Shown: positions 17,358 through 27,592, counted from the first letter of the stretch. The stretch: 64,000 nucleotides of DNA from Paracoccus sp. TOH (GCF_030388245.1 NZ_CP098361.1:372001-436000), one strand, 5' to 3'. A program made the numbers and translations. Notes: generated by a model from the letters alone, not told the origin.

Positions 17358-18746
17358 TCATTTCCCCATCACCTCTTCCTCGACGCGCATGCCGCCGACG
17401 ACGCCCAGCGACTTGAGCTTGCGATGCAGGGCCGAGCGCTCCATGCCGACGAATTGCGCCGTGCGGCTGATATTGCCGCCGAAACGGTTGATCTGCGCCA
17501 GCAGGTATTCCCGCTCGAAGAGTTCGCGCGCCTCGCGCAGCGCCAGGCTGGTGATCTGCGGCCCCAGCGCCAGGGCCTCGCCGGTGGTGGTGGTACCGTT
17601 CTGGGTCTCCAGTTCCGAGGGCTGGATCGGCCCGATGCCGTCACCCAGGATCAGCACCCGTTCGATCACGTTGCGCAGCTGGCGGATGTTGCCCGGCCAG
17701 CCCATCGCCTGCAGCGCCGCGCAGGTCTCCTCGGGCAGGGCGCGCAGCGGCAGGCCCTGGCCGGCGTGGAACAGCTCGATGAAATGCCCGGCCAGCATCG
17801 GGATGTCGTCGCGGCGGTCGGCAAGCGACGGCACCGCCACCGGCACCACGTTCAGCCGGTCGTAGAGCTCCTGGCGGAAGCGGCCGGCGGCGATTTCCGC
17901 CGCCAGATCGCGGTTGGTCGAGGAGATCACCCGCAGGTCCACCCGCACCTTGTCGGTGCCGCCCGAGCGCTGGAACTGCTGCTCGGTCAGCACCCGCAGG
18001 ATCTTGGGCTGGGTGCCCAGCGGCATGTCCGCCACCTCGTCGAAATAGATCACCCCGCCATGCGCCTGTTCCAGCAGCCCCGGCTCGATGCCGCGCTCGG
18101 GCGTCTCGCGGCCGAACAGCACCTCCTCCATGTGGTCGGGCTCGATGGTGGCGCAGGGCACGGTGACGAAGGGCTCGCGCGCCCGCGGGCTGTGGGCGTG
18201 GACATAGCGGGCGGCGATCTCCTTGCCCGCCCCCGGCTCGCCGGTCAGCATCACCCTGCCGTTCGACTTCGCCACCTTGTCGAGCTGTTCGCGCAGCCGG
18301 CGGAAGGGCGCGGAATTGCCCAGCATTTCTGAGGCCCGCGCCTCGCCGCGCTTGAGGGTCGAGTTCTCGCGCCGCAGCCGCGCCGTCTCCATGGCGCGGC
18401 GGATCACCACCAGCAGCTGGTCGATGTTGAAGGGCTTCTCGATGAAGTCATAGGCGCCCTGCTTGATCGCCGCCACCGCGATCTCGATATTGCCGTGGCC
18501 CGAGATGATGACCACCGGCACGTCGGGATTGTTGCGCTTGACCTGCTTGAGGATGTCGATCCCGTCCATCTTGCTGTCCTTGAGCCAGATGTCGAGGATC
18601 ATCAGCGCCGGCTCGGCCGCGTTCAGCTCGGCCACCGCCTGGTCGGAATTGGCGGCGAGGCGGGTCGAGAAGCCCTCGTCGCGCAGGATGTCGGAAATCA
18701 GCTCGCGGATGTCCCGCTCGTCATCGACAATCAGAATATCGCTCAT
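17358..18746 (-). CDS. ntrX: Response regulator NtrX
   Basis: 462 residues. The receiver domain (1-120) has phosphoacceptor Asp52 in MILDIWL. The AAA+ domain has Walker A GEPGAGKE at 170-177 and YFDEVADMP as Walker B. A C-terminal Fis-type helix-turn-helix includes ISRTAQFVGMERSALHRKLKSL. The sigma54-contact loop GAFTGA is absent: VLFGRETPERGIEPG occupies that position, a known feature of NtrX. With NtrY it links nitrogen, redox and envelope regulation in alphaproteobacteria. The start overlaps the ntrY stop by ATGA. Confidence 0.95.
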   Translation of the reverse strand: MSDILIVDDERDIRELISDILRDEGFSTRLAANSDQAVAELNAAEPALMILDIWLKDSKMDGIDILKQVKRNNPDVPVVIISGHGNIEIAVAAIKQGAYDFIEKPFNIDQLLVVIRRAMETARLRRENSTLKRGEARASEMLGNSAPFRRLREQLDKVAKSNGRVMLTGEPGAGKEIAARYVHAHSPRAREPFVTVPCATIEPDHMEEVLFGRETPERGIEPGLLEQAHGGVIYFDEVADMPLGTQPKILRVLTEQQFQRSGGTDKVRVDLRVISSTNRDLAAEIAAGRFRQELYDRLNVVPVAVPSLADRRDDIPMLAGHFIELFHAGQGLPLRALPEETCAALQAMGWPGNIRQLRNVIERVLILGDGIGPIQPSELETQNGTTTTGEALALGPQITSLALREARELFEREYLLAQINRFGGNISRTAQFVGMERSALHRKLKSLGVVGGMRVEEEVMGK

Positions 18747-21073
18747 TTGAATGTTTCCTGCTCGTGTTTCTGGCGGCGCACGGACAGGCGCACCGGCTGG
18801 CGCTCGCGCGGCAGACGGATCTCGGCCATGGCGCCGCGTCCCTCGGGGGCGTCGGTCAGCATCAGGCTGCCGCCGTGCTCCTCGACGATCTTCTTGACGA
18901 TCGGCAGGCCCAGGCCGGTGCCGCCGGGTTTCATGGTGACATAAGGCTCGAAGAGCCGGGTGCGGTCCTCGGGCAGTCCGGGGCCGTTGTCGGTGATGCG
19001 GATGGTCACCGCATCGGGGGCGGCGCGCAGCATGACCCGGACCTGCGGCGCCCAGCCCTCGGGCGGGGCGGCGCGCAGCTCGTCCAGCGCCTCGCCGGCG
19101 TTCTTCAACAGGTTGGTGAAGACCTGCCGCATCATCCCGGCATCGGCATCGACGATCACCGGCTCGTCGGGGATGTCCGAGACCAGCGCGCCCTGCAGCG
19201 CGTCGCGCTGCATCAGCTCGGCATCGCGCAGCAGCTTGACGATGTCGGTTTCCTTGCGGTCCGGTTCCGGCATGCGGGCGAAGCGGCTGAACTCGTCCAC
19301 GATCCGGCGCAGGTCGTTGGTCTGGCGGATGATCACCTCGGTATATTGCTCCAGCGCCTCGCGTTCCTCGCCGGCGATGGGGCCGAACTTGCGCTTCAGC
19401 CGCTCGGCCGAAAGCTGGATCGGGGTCAGCGGGTTCTTGATCTCATGCGCGACGCGGCGGGCCACGTCGCCCCAGGCGGCCATGCGCTGCGCCGACACCA
19501 GATCGGTCACGTCGTCCAGCGCCACCACATAGCCTTCCAGCCCGCCGGCGGCGCCGCGGCGGATCGCCATGCGCACCAGCAGGCTTTCCACCCGGCCCTC
19601 GCGGGTCAGGCGGATCTCGTCCTGCACCGATTCGTTCACCGATTGCGACAGCCGCTCGAACAGCGGCGCGAATTCCGGCACCGCCTCGGACAGCAGCCGG
19701 TCATGCGCCGCCGCCGGATCGAGGCCCAGCAGCCGGGTGGCCGAGCGGTTCAGGAAGTCGATCTCGCCCGCCGCATCCAGTCCGATCACCCCGGCGGTGA
19801 CCGAGGACAGCACGGAATCGAACAGCCGGCGCTGGTCGTCGGCGGCGCGGTAGCTTTCCACCAGCTCCTGGCGCTGCTGTTTCAGCTGCCGGGTCATGCG
19901 GTTGAAACTTTCGCCCAGGGTCTGGATCTCGTCGCCGGTGTCGGGGGCGGGGATCTGGAAGTCCAGATTGCCCTCGCCCACCCGCTCGGAGGCCTCGGCC
20001 AGCCGGCCGATGGGTCGCGACAGCCGGTCGGCGAACCACAGCCCCAGCCACATCGCCGCCGCCACCAGAAGCAGCGCAAAGCCCAGGTAAAGCAGCGAGA
20101 ACTCGAACAGCACCCGGCCGCGCTCCTGCTCCAGGCGCTGGTATTCGCCGACGGTCTGGCGGGTGTCGTCCAGCAGGCCCAGAAGGCTGCCGTCCACGTC
20201 GCGGGTGACATAGAGATAACGGTCGGCCAGCGGCGTCAGCGGCGCCAGGGCGCGGAATTCGTTGTTCTGCCAGTCCTCGATCAGCACCAGCCCGCGGGTC
20301 GCCGCCTCGTCGAACTGGGCGGGCGAGGGCTGTTCGTACCAGAACTGATAGCTGCGCTCGCCGCGGGCGCGGATGGTGCCGCGGCCGTCGATGATATAGG
20401 CCTCGCGCAATCCGCGCTGGATCTGGCTCTGGTAGTCGGTCAGCAGCAGCCGCAGGTCGCCATCATCCAGCATCGGGTTCTGCCGCGCCGCCTGGGTCAG
20501 CGCCCCGCCCAGCAGCCGCGCGTCATTGGTCAGGTCGCGGCGGTGTTCCTCCTGATAGGCCTCGGCGGCCGAGAGCGAGGTCGAGACCACCTGCTGCACG
20601 CGGTTCGAGAACCAGCCTTCCAGGCCGATGTTCACCGTCAGCCCGGCGAACAGCGCCACCAGCACCGTGGGCACCAGCGCGATGGTGGCGAAGACGCCGA
20701 CCAGCCGCATGTGCAGCCGCGAGCCGGCCGCCGACTTGCGCCGCGCCGCGACGATCTGCGCCATGCGCGCCACGACAAGCCCGGTCAGCACGATCAGGTA
20801 GAGCAGGTCGGCCAGCAGCACCAGCCGCAAGACCGAGCCGCCCGAAATGGCATTGGCGAAGGGGCCCATGACCGCAAAGGTCAGCCCGGCCAGCACCGGG
20901 CCCAGCACCACCAGACCCAAGGTCGCGGCATTGCGATAAAAGCGCATCCGCCGCAGCCGCGCGACACGTTCCCATGCATCCCTGGACAGCGTTCCCGCCA
21001 CTTGCCCGTCCTCGCGGTTTCGCCGCTGTGCCGCGGCCGTTCTGTGGCCGTTCAGCGACTCTCGCAAGGCCAT
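18743..21073 (-). CDS. ntrY: Sensor histidine kinase NtrY
   Basis: About 776 residues from the ATG at 21073. The order is: several N-terminal membrane spans, a periplasmic sensing region, a HAMP domain (after WLGLWFADRLSRPIGRL), a PAS domain (GVIGLDAAGEIDFLNRSATRLLG), and HisKA with VAHEIKNPLTPIQLSAERL followed by HATPase_c (DNGPGLPEDRTRLFEPYVT). I chose 21073 because the ntrC stop lies 12 bases upstream; a downstream GTG is also possible. It is probably transcribed with ntrC and overlaps ntrX by four bases. Confidence 0.94.
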   Translation of the reverse strand: MALRESLNGHRTAAAQRRNREDGQVAGTLSRDAWERVARLRRMRFYRNAATLGLVVLGPVLAGLTFAVMGPFANAISGGSVLRLVLLADLLYLIVLTGLVVARMAQIVAARRKSAAGSRLHMRLVGVFATIALVPTVLVALFAGLTVNIGLEGWFSNRVQQVVSTSLSAAEAYQEEHRRDLTNDARLLGGALTQAARQNPMLDDGDLRLLLTDYQSQIQRGLREAYIIDGRGTIRARGERSYQFWYEQPSPAQFDEAATRGLVLIEDWQNNEFRALAPLTPLADRYLYVTRDVDGSLLGLLDDTRQTVGEYQRLEQERGRVLFEFSLLYLGFALLLVAAAMWLGLWFADRLSRPIGRLAEASERVGEGNLDFQIPAPDTGDEIQTLGESFNRMTRQLKQQRQELVESYRAADDQRRLFDSVLSSVTAGVIGLDAAGEIDFLNRSATRLLGLDPAAAHDRLLSEAVPEFAPLFERLSQSVNESVQDEIRLTREGRVESLLVRMAIRRGAAGGLEGYVVALDDVTDLVSAQRMAAWGDVARRVAHEIKNPLTPIQLSAERLKRKFGPIAGEEREALEQYTEVIIRQTNDLRRIVDEFSRFARMPEPDRKETDIVKLLRDAELMQRDALQGALVSDIPDEPVIVDADAGMMRQVFTNLLKNAGEALDELRAAPPEGWAPQVRVMLRAAPDAVTIRITDNGPGLPEDRTRLFEPYVTMKPGGTGLGLPIVKKIVEEHGGSLMLTDAPEGRGAMAEIRLPRERQPVRLSVRRQKHEQETFK

Positions 21074-21084
21074 CTGTGGCCGTT

Positions 21085-22545
21085 TTACATCAGTTTGCGG
21101 CGCCGTGTCACCTCGATATTCAGATCGGTCAGTTTCTTGCGCAAGGTATTGCGGTTGATGCCCAGAAGATCGGCACAACGCAGCTGATTGCCGCCCGTGG
21201 CGTCCAGCGCGATCTCCAGCAGCGGCTTTTCGATCTCGCGCAGGATGCGGTCGTAAAGGCCGGGCGGCGGCAGATCGTCGCCATGCAGGTCGAAATAGCG
21301 TTGCAGATGCATTTCCACCGATTGCGCCAGCCGCATATTCGCCGGCTCGCCCAGCGGCGTGACCGACGCGGCCGGACCGGCGGCCGCAGCCGCCGGCCGG
21401 GCGGCGGGGGCCGCGGCCGGGGCGGGCGGCATGATCGGGCTCGACTCGGCCAGGGCGGCGCGGGCCTCGGCCTCGGTGATCTCGGCCGCCGCGGCGGTCA
21501 GCGCCAGCCGGCGCATCAGGTTTTCCAGCTCGCGCACGTTGCCGGGAAAGGGATAGGCGCGGATCAGCGCCGTCGCGCCCTCGGACAGGCTGCGCTGCGG
21601 CAGGCCCTGCGCGGCGGCGCGGGCCAGCAGGTGCCGGGCCAGCGGCGGGATGTCGTCCACCCGCGCCCGCAGCGGCGGCACCGTCACCGTCACCCCGGCC
21701 AGCCGGTAATACAGATCCGCCCGCAACCGGCCCGCGGCCACATCGGCCTGCGGGTCCGGCCCGGTGGTGGACAAAAGGCGCGGCATCAGGTGGCGGCCCG
21801 GCCCGGCCTCCCAGGCCTCGATCATGCCGATCAGCCGGGCCTGGGCGGCGGCGTCGAAACCGGTCGGATCCTCGATCAGCAGCGTGCCGCCCTGCGCCCG
21901 TTCATCGGCATGATGGATGGTCTCCTCGGACAGGTCGGCCGAGGTCAGCACCACGAAGCCCGCCTCGCGCCGGTCCGACAGGTCGTGGAACGAGCGCGCG
22001 ACCACGGTCTTGCCCACCCCGGCCTCGCCGGCGATCATCACCGGCAGGTCGGCATTCAGCACCCGCGCCACCATGCGGAACAGGTTCTGCATCGCCGGGG
22101 CATGGCCGATCAGCGGCAGCGCCGGATCGGCGCCGGCTTCGGGCGCCGGGGCGGCGGCGGCGGCCGGATCGGCGCGGCGCAGCCGGCGCGACAGCGCCTG
22201 CCCGGCCCGGGTCATCAGGTCGGGCAGGTCGAAGGGCTTGGGTAGATAGTCGAAGGCCGCGGCCTCGGTCGCGCGGATGGCGGTGACAATGGTGTTCTGG
22301 GCCGAGATCACGATCACCGGCAGGTCGGGCCGCGCCTTGCGGATCGCCGGGATCAGCTCGATGCCGTTGCCGTCGGGCATCATCACATCGGTGATGACCA
22401 GATCGCCGCGCCCCTCCTCGACCCAGCGCTGCAGCTGCGCCAGCGAGCCGGTGGCATGGACCCGGCAGCCGGCCCGGGTCAGGGCCTGGGTCAGCACCGT
22501 GCGGATGGTGCGGTCGTCGTCGGCGATCAGAACGGTGCCATCCAT
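21085..22545 (-). CDS. ntrC: Nitrogen regulator NtrC
   Basis: 486 residues. Receiver phosphoacceptor is Asp53 ([10 protein letters not shown]); the AAA+ domain carries GEAGVGKT and [11 protein letters not shown]; a C-terminal Fis-type DNA-binding domain includes [27 protein letters not shown]. The GAFTGA loop is missing, as in Rhodobacter capsulatus NtrC, which activates the housekeeping-sigma RNA polymerase rather than sigma54. An Ala/Pro-rich linker ([20 protein letters not shown]) joins the central and DNA-binding parts. It should control glnB-glnA, also in this window. The gap to ntrB is nine bases. Confidence 0.95.
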   Translation of the reverse strand: MDGTVLIADDDRTIRTVLTQALTRAGCRVHATGSLAQLQRWVEEGRGDLVITDVMMPDGNGIELIPAIRKARPDLPVIVISAQNTIVTAIRATEAAAFDYLPKPFDLPDLMTRAGQALSRRLRRADPAAAAAPAPEAGADPALPLIGHAPAMQNLFRMVARVLNADLPVMIAGEAGVGKTVVARSFHDLSDRREAGFVVLTSADLSEETIHHADERAQGGTLLIEDPTGFDAAAQARLIGMIEAWEAGPGRHLMPRLLSTTGPDPQADVAAGRLRADLYYRLAGVTVTVPPLRARVDDIPPLARHLLARAAAQGLPQRSLSEGATALIRAYPFPGNVRELENLMRRLALTAAAAEITEAEARAALAESSPIMPPAPAAAPAARPAAAAAGPAASVTPLGEPANMRLAQSVEMHLQRYFDLHGDDLPPPGLYDRILREIEKPLLEIALDATGGNQLRCADLLGINRNTLRKKLTDLNIEVTRRRKLM

Positions 22546-22554
22546 GGGAAAACC

Positions 22555-23712
22555 TCAGGCTTTGGGCAGTGAAATGCGGAAAACGGTGCGACCGGGGCGG
22601 GAGTCCAGCGCGATCCAGGCGCCATGGTCGGTGATGATCTTGGAGACCAGCGCCAGCCCCAGGCCGGTGCCGTTCTCGCGCCCCGAGACGAAGGGTTCGA
22701 AGACCTCGGCGACGATGGTTTCGGGGATGCCGGGGCCGTCATCCTCGATCTCGATCTGCAGCGGCAGGCTGCGGCCCTGCGGCTCGGCCTCGGTCGGGGC
22801 CAGGCGCAGGGTGCCGTCGTAGAAGCTGCGCAGCCGGATGGTGCCGCCCCGGCCCGCCCGGCCGATGGCCTCGGCGGCGTTCTTGACCAGGTTCAGGCAG
22901 ACCTGCACCAGCTGATCGGCATCGACCAGCGCCGGCGGCAGCGAGGGGTCGTAATCGGGCACGATGCGCAGCCCCTTGCCGAAACCCACGGCGGCCGAGC
23001 GGCGCACCCGCTCCAGCACGTCATGCACGTTCACGGCGGACAGCCGCGGCGCCGAGGTGTCGCCGAAGCGTTCCACCTGGTCCAGCAATTCGACGATGCG
23101 GCGCGATTCCGCCACGATCAGATCGGCAAGGTCGCGGTCCTCGGCGGTCAGGTTCATGCCGATCAGCTGCGCCGCGCCGCGGATGCCGGCCAGCGGGTTC
23201 TTGATCTCATGCGCCAGCATCTCGGCCATGCCGATGGCCGAGCGCGCGGCCGAGCGCGCCGCCTGCCCCTGCCCCAGCCGGCCGCCGCCATCGGCGGGCG
23301 CCAGCAGGATGACGGTGCCGCCCCGCGGGCTGGGGGCCCGGCCGGCATGGACGGTGGCGATGCGGTCGGAATGCCCGCCCGAGCGGTCGCCGATCTCGAA
23401 GCGCACGCCGGCGCGGTTCAGCGCCTCGTGCCCCTCGCGCATCCGCGCGAGGATCGAGCCCAGCATCGGCACGATGCGCAACCGCTTGCGCATCTCGACC
23501 CCCTCCAGCGCCTGGCCCAGCGACGAGCGGCAGGAGATGTTCAGGAACGCCTCGGCCAGGTCATTCATCGCCGCGATGCGGCCTTGCGCGTCCAGGATGA
23601 TCGCGGGCAGGGGAAGCGCCGACCAGTTCGGCCCGACCTCGGCCGAGACGAAGCCGCCGCCGGCTTCCATCTCGGGATCGGGCAGCATGTCGGACCTGCC
23701 CCGGATTGTCAT
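22555..23712 (-). CDS. ntrB: Nitrogen sensor kinase NtrB
   Basis: 385 residues. A PAS-like N-terminal half (LPAIILDAQGRIAAMNDLAE) precedes the HisKA domain with phosphorylated His168 in MLAHEIKNPLAGIRG and the HATPase_c domain (NLVKNAAEAIGRAG, DDGPGIPE, GTGLGLALV). There is no membrane span, so it is cytoplasmic. It phosphorylates NtrC, and PII (GlnB) stimulates its phosphatase state. The ATG at 23712 overlaps the dusB stop by ATGA; an upstream open frame lies inside dusB and was discarded. Confidence 0.95.
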   Translation of the reverse strand: MTIRGRSDMLPDPEMEAGGGFVSAEVGPNWSALPLPAIILDAQGRIAAMNDLAEAFLNISCRSSLGQALEGVEMRKRLRIVPMLGSILARMREGHEALNRAGVRFEIGDRSGGHSDRIATVHAGRAPSPRGGTVILLAPADGGGRLGQGQAARSAARSAIGMAEMLAHEIKNPLAGIRGAAQLIGMNLTAEDRDLADLIVAESRRIVELLDQVERFGDTSAPRLSAVNVHDVLERVRRSAAVGFGKGLRIVPDYDPSLPPALVDADQLVQVCLNLVKNAAEAIGRAGRGGTIRLRSFYDGTLRLAPTEAEPQGRSLPLQIEIEDDGPGIPETIVAEVFEPFVSGRENGTGLGLALVSKIITDHGAWIALDSRPGRTVFRISLPKA

Positions 23713-24758
23713 GAAGGCACCTCGGTGGCCTGGGCATTGGCATGAACGGCATCGACCAGCGCCGCATCGGCATCGCCGAAACCGGCGCGGATCGCGGTCA
23801 GCGCCGCCTCGGGCGTGGGGGCGCGCAGCAGCTCGGCGCGGTTCGGGGCGCCGTTCGCCTCGGCATACCAGCCCAGGTGCTTGCGGGCGACGCGCAGGCC
23901 CAGTTCGCGGCCGTAAAGCGACAGGATGTCGTGATAATGTTCGGCCACCGCCTCGGCCAGCCGCGCGCCTTGCGGCACCTCGGGCGCCGGGGTGTTCCAC
24001 AATTCATGCGCGATCTGCGCCAGCTTCCACGGCGCGCCCTGGGCGCCGCGTCCGACCATGACCGCATCGGCGCCGGATTGGCGCAGCGCGGCGCTGGCGC
24101 TGGCCGCGTCCACCACGTCGCCATTGGCGACCAGCGGCGGCCGACCGGGCAGATTCGCCACCGCCCGAATCGCCGCCCAGTCGGCGCGGCCGGTATAGAA
24201 CTGCGCCCGGGTGCGGCCATGCACGGTCAGCATCCGGACCCCGGCCCCGGCGGCGCGGGCGGCAAGCTCGGACGCGTTCAGGCAATCGGCGTCCCAGCCC
24301 AGCCGCATCTTCAGCGTTACCGGCAGATCGGGCACGGCGGCGACCACCGCCTCGATCAGCCCCAGCGCGTGATCGAGATCGCGCATCAGGGCCGCCCCCG
24401 ACAGCCCGCCCGTCACCTTCTTGGCCGGGCAGCCCATGTTGATGTCGACGATGCGCGCACCCATGCCGGCGACGATGCGCGCCGTTTCCGCCATCGCCCG
24501 CGCCTCGCGCCCGGCGATCTGGACCGAGACCGGCAGCGCGCCCTCGGTCAGCGCCTTGGCGCGCACCGCGGCGCGGGTGGACGGGCGCGGCGTCACCATC
24601 TCGGTCGAGGCGACCATCTCGCTGACCATCAGCCCGGCCCCGCCATGGCGCAGGACGGCGCGGCGGAACGGCAGGTCGGTGATCCCGGCCATGGGCGCCA
24701 GGAAGATCGGCGGGCCAAGCCGCGTGGTGCCAAGGGTGATGGGTTCGGGCAGCGTCAT
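23709..24758 (-). CDS. dusB: tRNA-dihydrouridine synthase DusB (NifR3)
   Basis: 349 residues. This FMN enzyme reduces specific uridines in the tRNA D-loop to dihydrouridine. Visible motifs are LAPMAGITDLPFRR at the N-terminus, the catalytic-cysteine loop NMGCPAKKVTGGLSGAALM, LTVHGRTRAQFYTG and the phosphate-binding end VMVGRGAQGAPW. It heads the nifR3-ntrB-ntrC operon known from R. capsulatus, translationally coupled to ntrB. It diverges from the serine ammonia-lyase gene across about 230 bases in which I recognise no operator. Confidence 0.96.
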   Translation of the reverse strand: MTLPEPITLGTTRLGPPIFLAPMAGITDLPFRRAVLRHGGAGLMVSEMVASTEMVTPRPSTRAAVRAKALTEGALPVSVQIAGREARAMAETARIVAGMGARIVDINMGCPAKKVTGGLSGAALMRDLDHALGLIEAVVAAVPDLPVTLKMRLGWDADCLNASELAARAAGAGVRMLTVHGRTRAQFYTGRADWAAIRAVANLPGRPPLVANGDVVDAASASAALRQSGADAVMVGRGAQGAPWKLAQIAHELWNTPAPEVPQGARLAEAVAEHYHDILSLYGRELGLRVARKHLGWYAEANGAPNRAELLRAPTPEAALTAIRAGFGDADAALVDAVHANAQATEVPS

Positions 24759-24990
24759 GGAAAAACTCGTATGCCGGCTTCAGGGGATGCGAAAGAAAAC
24801 GGCCTCTGCCCGCGTTCCGGGCCTTGGCGTCGCGACCGGTTTTGCCGCTTGTTTGTGCCGCCTGCCCAAATAACGTGCAGGTCACGACTCGTCAAATGTC
24901 GCGAAGCTGCTTAACTCCCGTCGCAGCCGCTCTGGTCCGCCGCCGGCCCCGCGGATAGACTGCAACGCCACTGACAAGAGGAGCCGCGGC

Positions 24991-26373
24991 ATGTTTCTTT
25001 CGGTCTTCGACATCTTCAAGATCGGGGTCGGCCCGTCCTCGTCCCATACCATGGGCCCGATGGTTGCGGGAGGGCGTTTTCTCGACGCGCTGCGCGAGCA
25101 GCCGTTTCGCGCCCATGGGCTGCGCGCCAGCCTGCATGGCAGCCTGGCCTTTACCGGCAAGGGCCATGCCACCGACCGCGCCACCATCCTGGGCCTGGCG
25201 GGTTTCCTGCCCGAAACCATGGATGCCGAGGCCGCCGAGGCCGCGCTGGAGAAGAACCGCGAGACGAAGATCCTGTCGCCGCGCGATCTGGGCGATCTGG
25301 CCTTCGACCCGGCAAGCGACCTGATCTTCGACTACGATCGCGCCCTGCCCGGCCATGCCAACGGCATGGTGCTGATGGCGACCGATGCGCAGGGCGACGT
25401 GATCTTCCGCGAGATCTATTACTCGATCGGCGGCGGCTTCGTGATGACCGAGGCCGAGCTGGCGGCGCGCGGCGACGACACCCGCACCGACGCCTCGCCC
25501 AAGGTGCCCTTCCCCTTCGCCTCGGCCGCCGAGATGCTGGAGATGGCCGAAAAATCGGGCAAGTCCATCGCCCAGATGAAGCGCGAGAACGAGCGGGTGT
25601 TCCGCAGCGATGCCGAGATTTCCGCCGGCATCCACCGGATCTGGCAGGTGATGCGCGACTGCATGGACCGGGGCCTTGAAGCCCGCGGCATCCTGCCCGG
25701 CGGGCTGTCGATCCGTCGCCGCGCCGCCGGCATCCGCGAGGCCCTGCAGGCCGAGGCGGGCATGAACCTGACCGCGCCGCATGTCATCAACGACTGGATG
25801 TCGATGTATGCCATGGCGGTGAACGAGGAGAACGCCGCCGGCGGTCAGGTGGTGACGGCGCCGACGAACGGCGCGGCCGGCGTGGTGCCGGCGGTGATCC
25901 GCTACTGGCTGGACCATGTGCCGGGCGCCTCGGAACGCCAGCTCGACGAGTTCCTGCTGACCGCCGCCGCCATCGGCGGGTTGATCAAGCACAATGCCAG
26001 CATCTCGGGCGCGGAATGCGGCTGCCAGGCCGAGGTCGGCTCGGCCAGCGCCATGGCCGCGGCCGGGATCTGCGCCGCGATGGGCGGCAGCGTCACCCAG
26101 GTCGAGAACGCGGCCGAGATCGCACTGGAGCATCACCTGGGCATGACCTGCGATCCGGTGCGGGGGCTGGTGCAGGTGCCCTGCATCGAAAGGAACGGCC
26201 TGGGCGCCATCAAGGCGGTTTCGGCCGCCAGCCTGGCCTTGCGCGGCGACGGCCAGCATTTCGTGCCGCTGGACGCCGCCATCGAGACCATGCGCCAGAC
26301 CGGCCGCGACATGAGCGACAAGTACAAGGAGACCTCGCTCGGCGGACTCGCCGTCAACGTGCCGAACTGCTGA
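24991..26373 (+). CDS. sdaA: L-serine ammonia-lyase (iron-sulfur type)
   Basis: 460 residues, the full single-chain form. It deaminates L-serine to pyruvate using a [4Fe-4S] cluster. The N-terminal beta domain starts SVFDIFKIGVGPSSSHTMGP; the C-terminal alpha domain has APTNGAAGVVPAV and the cluster cysteines Cys343, Cys345 (AECGCQAE) and Cys387 (GMTCDPV). AAGAGGAGCC precedes the ATG. It stands alone; a GC hairpin follows its stop. Paralogue naming (sdaA/sdaB) cannot be settled. Confidence 0.96.
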   Translation: MFLSVFDIFKIGVGPSSSHTMGPMVAGGRFLDALREQPFRAHGLRASLHGSLAFTGKGHATDRATILGLAGFLPETMDAEAAEAALEKNRETKILSPRDLGDLAFDPASDLIFDYDRALPGHANGMVLMATDAQGDVIFREIYYSIGGGFVMTEAELAARGDDTRTDASPKVPFPFASAAEMLEMAEKSGKSIAQMKRENERVFRSDAEISAGIHRIWQVMRDCMDRGLEARGILPGGLSIRRRAAGIREALQAEAGMNLTAPHVINDWMSMYAMAVNEENAAGGQVVTAPTNGAAGVVPAVIRYWLDHVPGASERQLDEFLLTAAAIGGLIKHNASISGAECGCQAEVGSASAMAAAGICAAMGGSVTQVENAAEIALEHHLGMTCDPVRGLVQVPCIERNGLGAIKAVSAASLALRGDGQHFVPLDAAIETMRQTGRDMSDKYKETSLGGLAVNVPNC

Positions 26374-26401
26374 AACGGTTGCGAAACTTCGCGCAAACGC
26401 C

Positions 26402-26422
26402 GCCCCCGCAAGCTGCGGGGGC
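26402..26422 (+). terminator. GC hairpin after L-serine ammonia-lyase
   Basis: GCCCCCGCA (26402-26410) pairs with TGCGGGGGC (26414-26422) across a three-base loop. The following bases (CTCTCGG) are not T-rich, so it may be only a weak terminator. Confidence 0.45.
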
Positions 26423-26500
26423 CTCTCGGCGCTTGCCCAAACCATGGGCTTCCTGTAGCCAATAATCATAAGCAAAACCCATGGAACCGGGACAGAGCAG

Positions 26501-27499
26501 ATGAAATTCCGTTCGGCCTTTGCCGTGCTGTCGATGACAGTCGCCCTTGCAGCCTGTGGCGAACTGCCCTTCCAGAAAGCCGCGGAACCCGAGGCCGCCG
26601 GCCATACCGGCCCGCCGGGCGTCTCGCCGCTGGAACAGCCGATCGAGACCGGGACCGAGCAAAAGCCCGTCGCCACCGCCGAGGCCAGCACCATGGCCAC
26701 CGCCATGTTCCGCGCCGCCGGCAGCGGCTGGACGGTGACAGCCGCCGACAAGACCGCGGTCTATGAACGGCCCGGCGCGAAATCCGTCGGCGTGACCGTG
26801 CGCCGCATGACCTATGCCAGCGGCGTGGAATTCATCGGCAACATGAACGGCCAGATCTTCGCGCTGAACATCCGCGCCCAATCCTGCGAGAGTGGCGACC
26901 GGAAGACGCCCTTCACCGCCAATCTGCGCGTCGGCAGCCAGCGCCTGGCCGGCTGCGCCATCCCGACCGACGCCATGCCCAAGGCACAGACCCGCGCCTC
27001 CTCGGCGGCGCCGAAGCCCAAGACCCAGCCGAAGCCGGCCGCGCCGGCGACGAAACCGGCCGAGAGCAAGCCGGCCGAGACGCAGCCCGCGACCGGAACC
27101 GCGCCCACCGCGCAGCCGGGCACCACCACCACGACGCCGGCGGCGGAAACGCCGTCGACCAGTGCGCCGTCGACCGGCACCCCGACGACCGGCACCCCGA
27201 CGACAGGGGCGCCGACCACCCCGCCGCCGAGCAGCACGACCCCGGCCGCGGGGTCGGGCAGCGCCTCGGGCACCGAGGGCACGATCGCGACCACCCCTTC
27301 CGGCGCGACCGGCAGCGGCGCGGCTGGCGGCTCGGACGCCTCGACCGGGACGGCGACGGGAACGACCTCGGGAACGACCTCGGGGACCACGGCCGGCGCA
27401 ACCTCCGGCACCGGCACCACCGGCACGACCGGCGGCGTTCCCGCGCCGGCGCTGGTGCTGCCGGCGACCCCGCCCGCCGCCGATACCGATAGCGAATAA
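26501..27499 (+). CDS. Low-complexity lipoprotein with SH3-like N-terminal region
   Basis: 332 residues. A lipoprotein signal ends at LAAC (Cys19). Residues 75-125 (GSGWTVTAADKTAVYERPGAKSVG and following) look beta-rich and could be an SH3-like unit. From about residue 160 the protein is low complexity: a Lys/Pro/Ala stretch, then long Thr/Pro/Ser/Gly/Ala runs such as TGTPTTGTPTTGAP and TTSGTTSGTTAG. The coding DNA holds matching short tandem repeats. It may span the periplasm or sit outside. I do not recognise a family. It lies 93 bases before the yjbH-like gene and may share its transcript. Confidence 0.75.
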   Translation: MKFRSAFAVLSMTVALAACGELPFQKAAEPEAAGHTGPPGVSPLEQPIETGTEQKPVATAEASTMATAMFRAAGSGWTVTAADKTAVYERPGAKSVGVTVRRMTYASGVEFIGNMNGQIFALNIRAQSCESGDRKTPFTANLRVGSQRLAGCAIPTDAMPKAQTRASSAAPKPKTQPKPAAPATKPAESKPAETQPATGTAPTAQPGTTTTTPAAETPSTSAPSTGTPTTGTPTTGAPTTPPPSSTTPAAGSGSASGTEGTIATTPSGATGSGAAGGSDASTGTATGTTSGTTSGTTAGATSGTGTTGTTGGVPAPALVLPATPPAADTDSE

Positions 27500-27592
27500 G
27501 CCAAGATCCGGGCGCCGCGCGGGCCGATCCCCGCGCGGCGCCGGCCAACCCGCCAGCACAGGCTGCGGGCCACGACCTGAAAGGACCCGCCG

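Noticed and set aside
24865..24882. TGCCCAAATAACG near dusB as another copy of the GGGTATTTGG repeat
   Set aside because: Only the CCCAAATA part matches; the CCC end and the flanking arms are missing.
26450..26476. GCAAAACCCATGG shared with the GTA leader at about 3395-3407
   Set aside because: A 13-base match without common context; probably chance.
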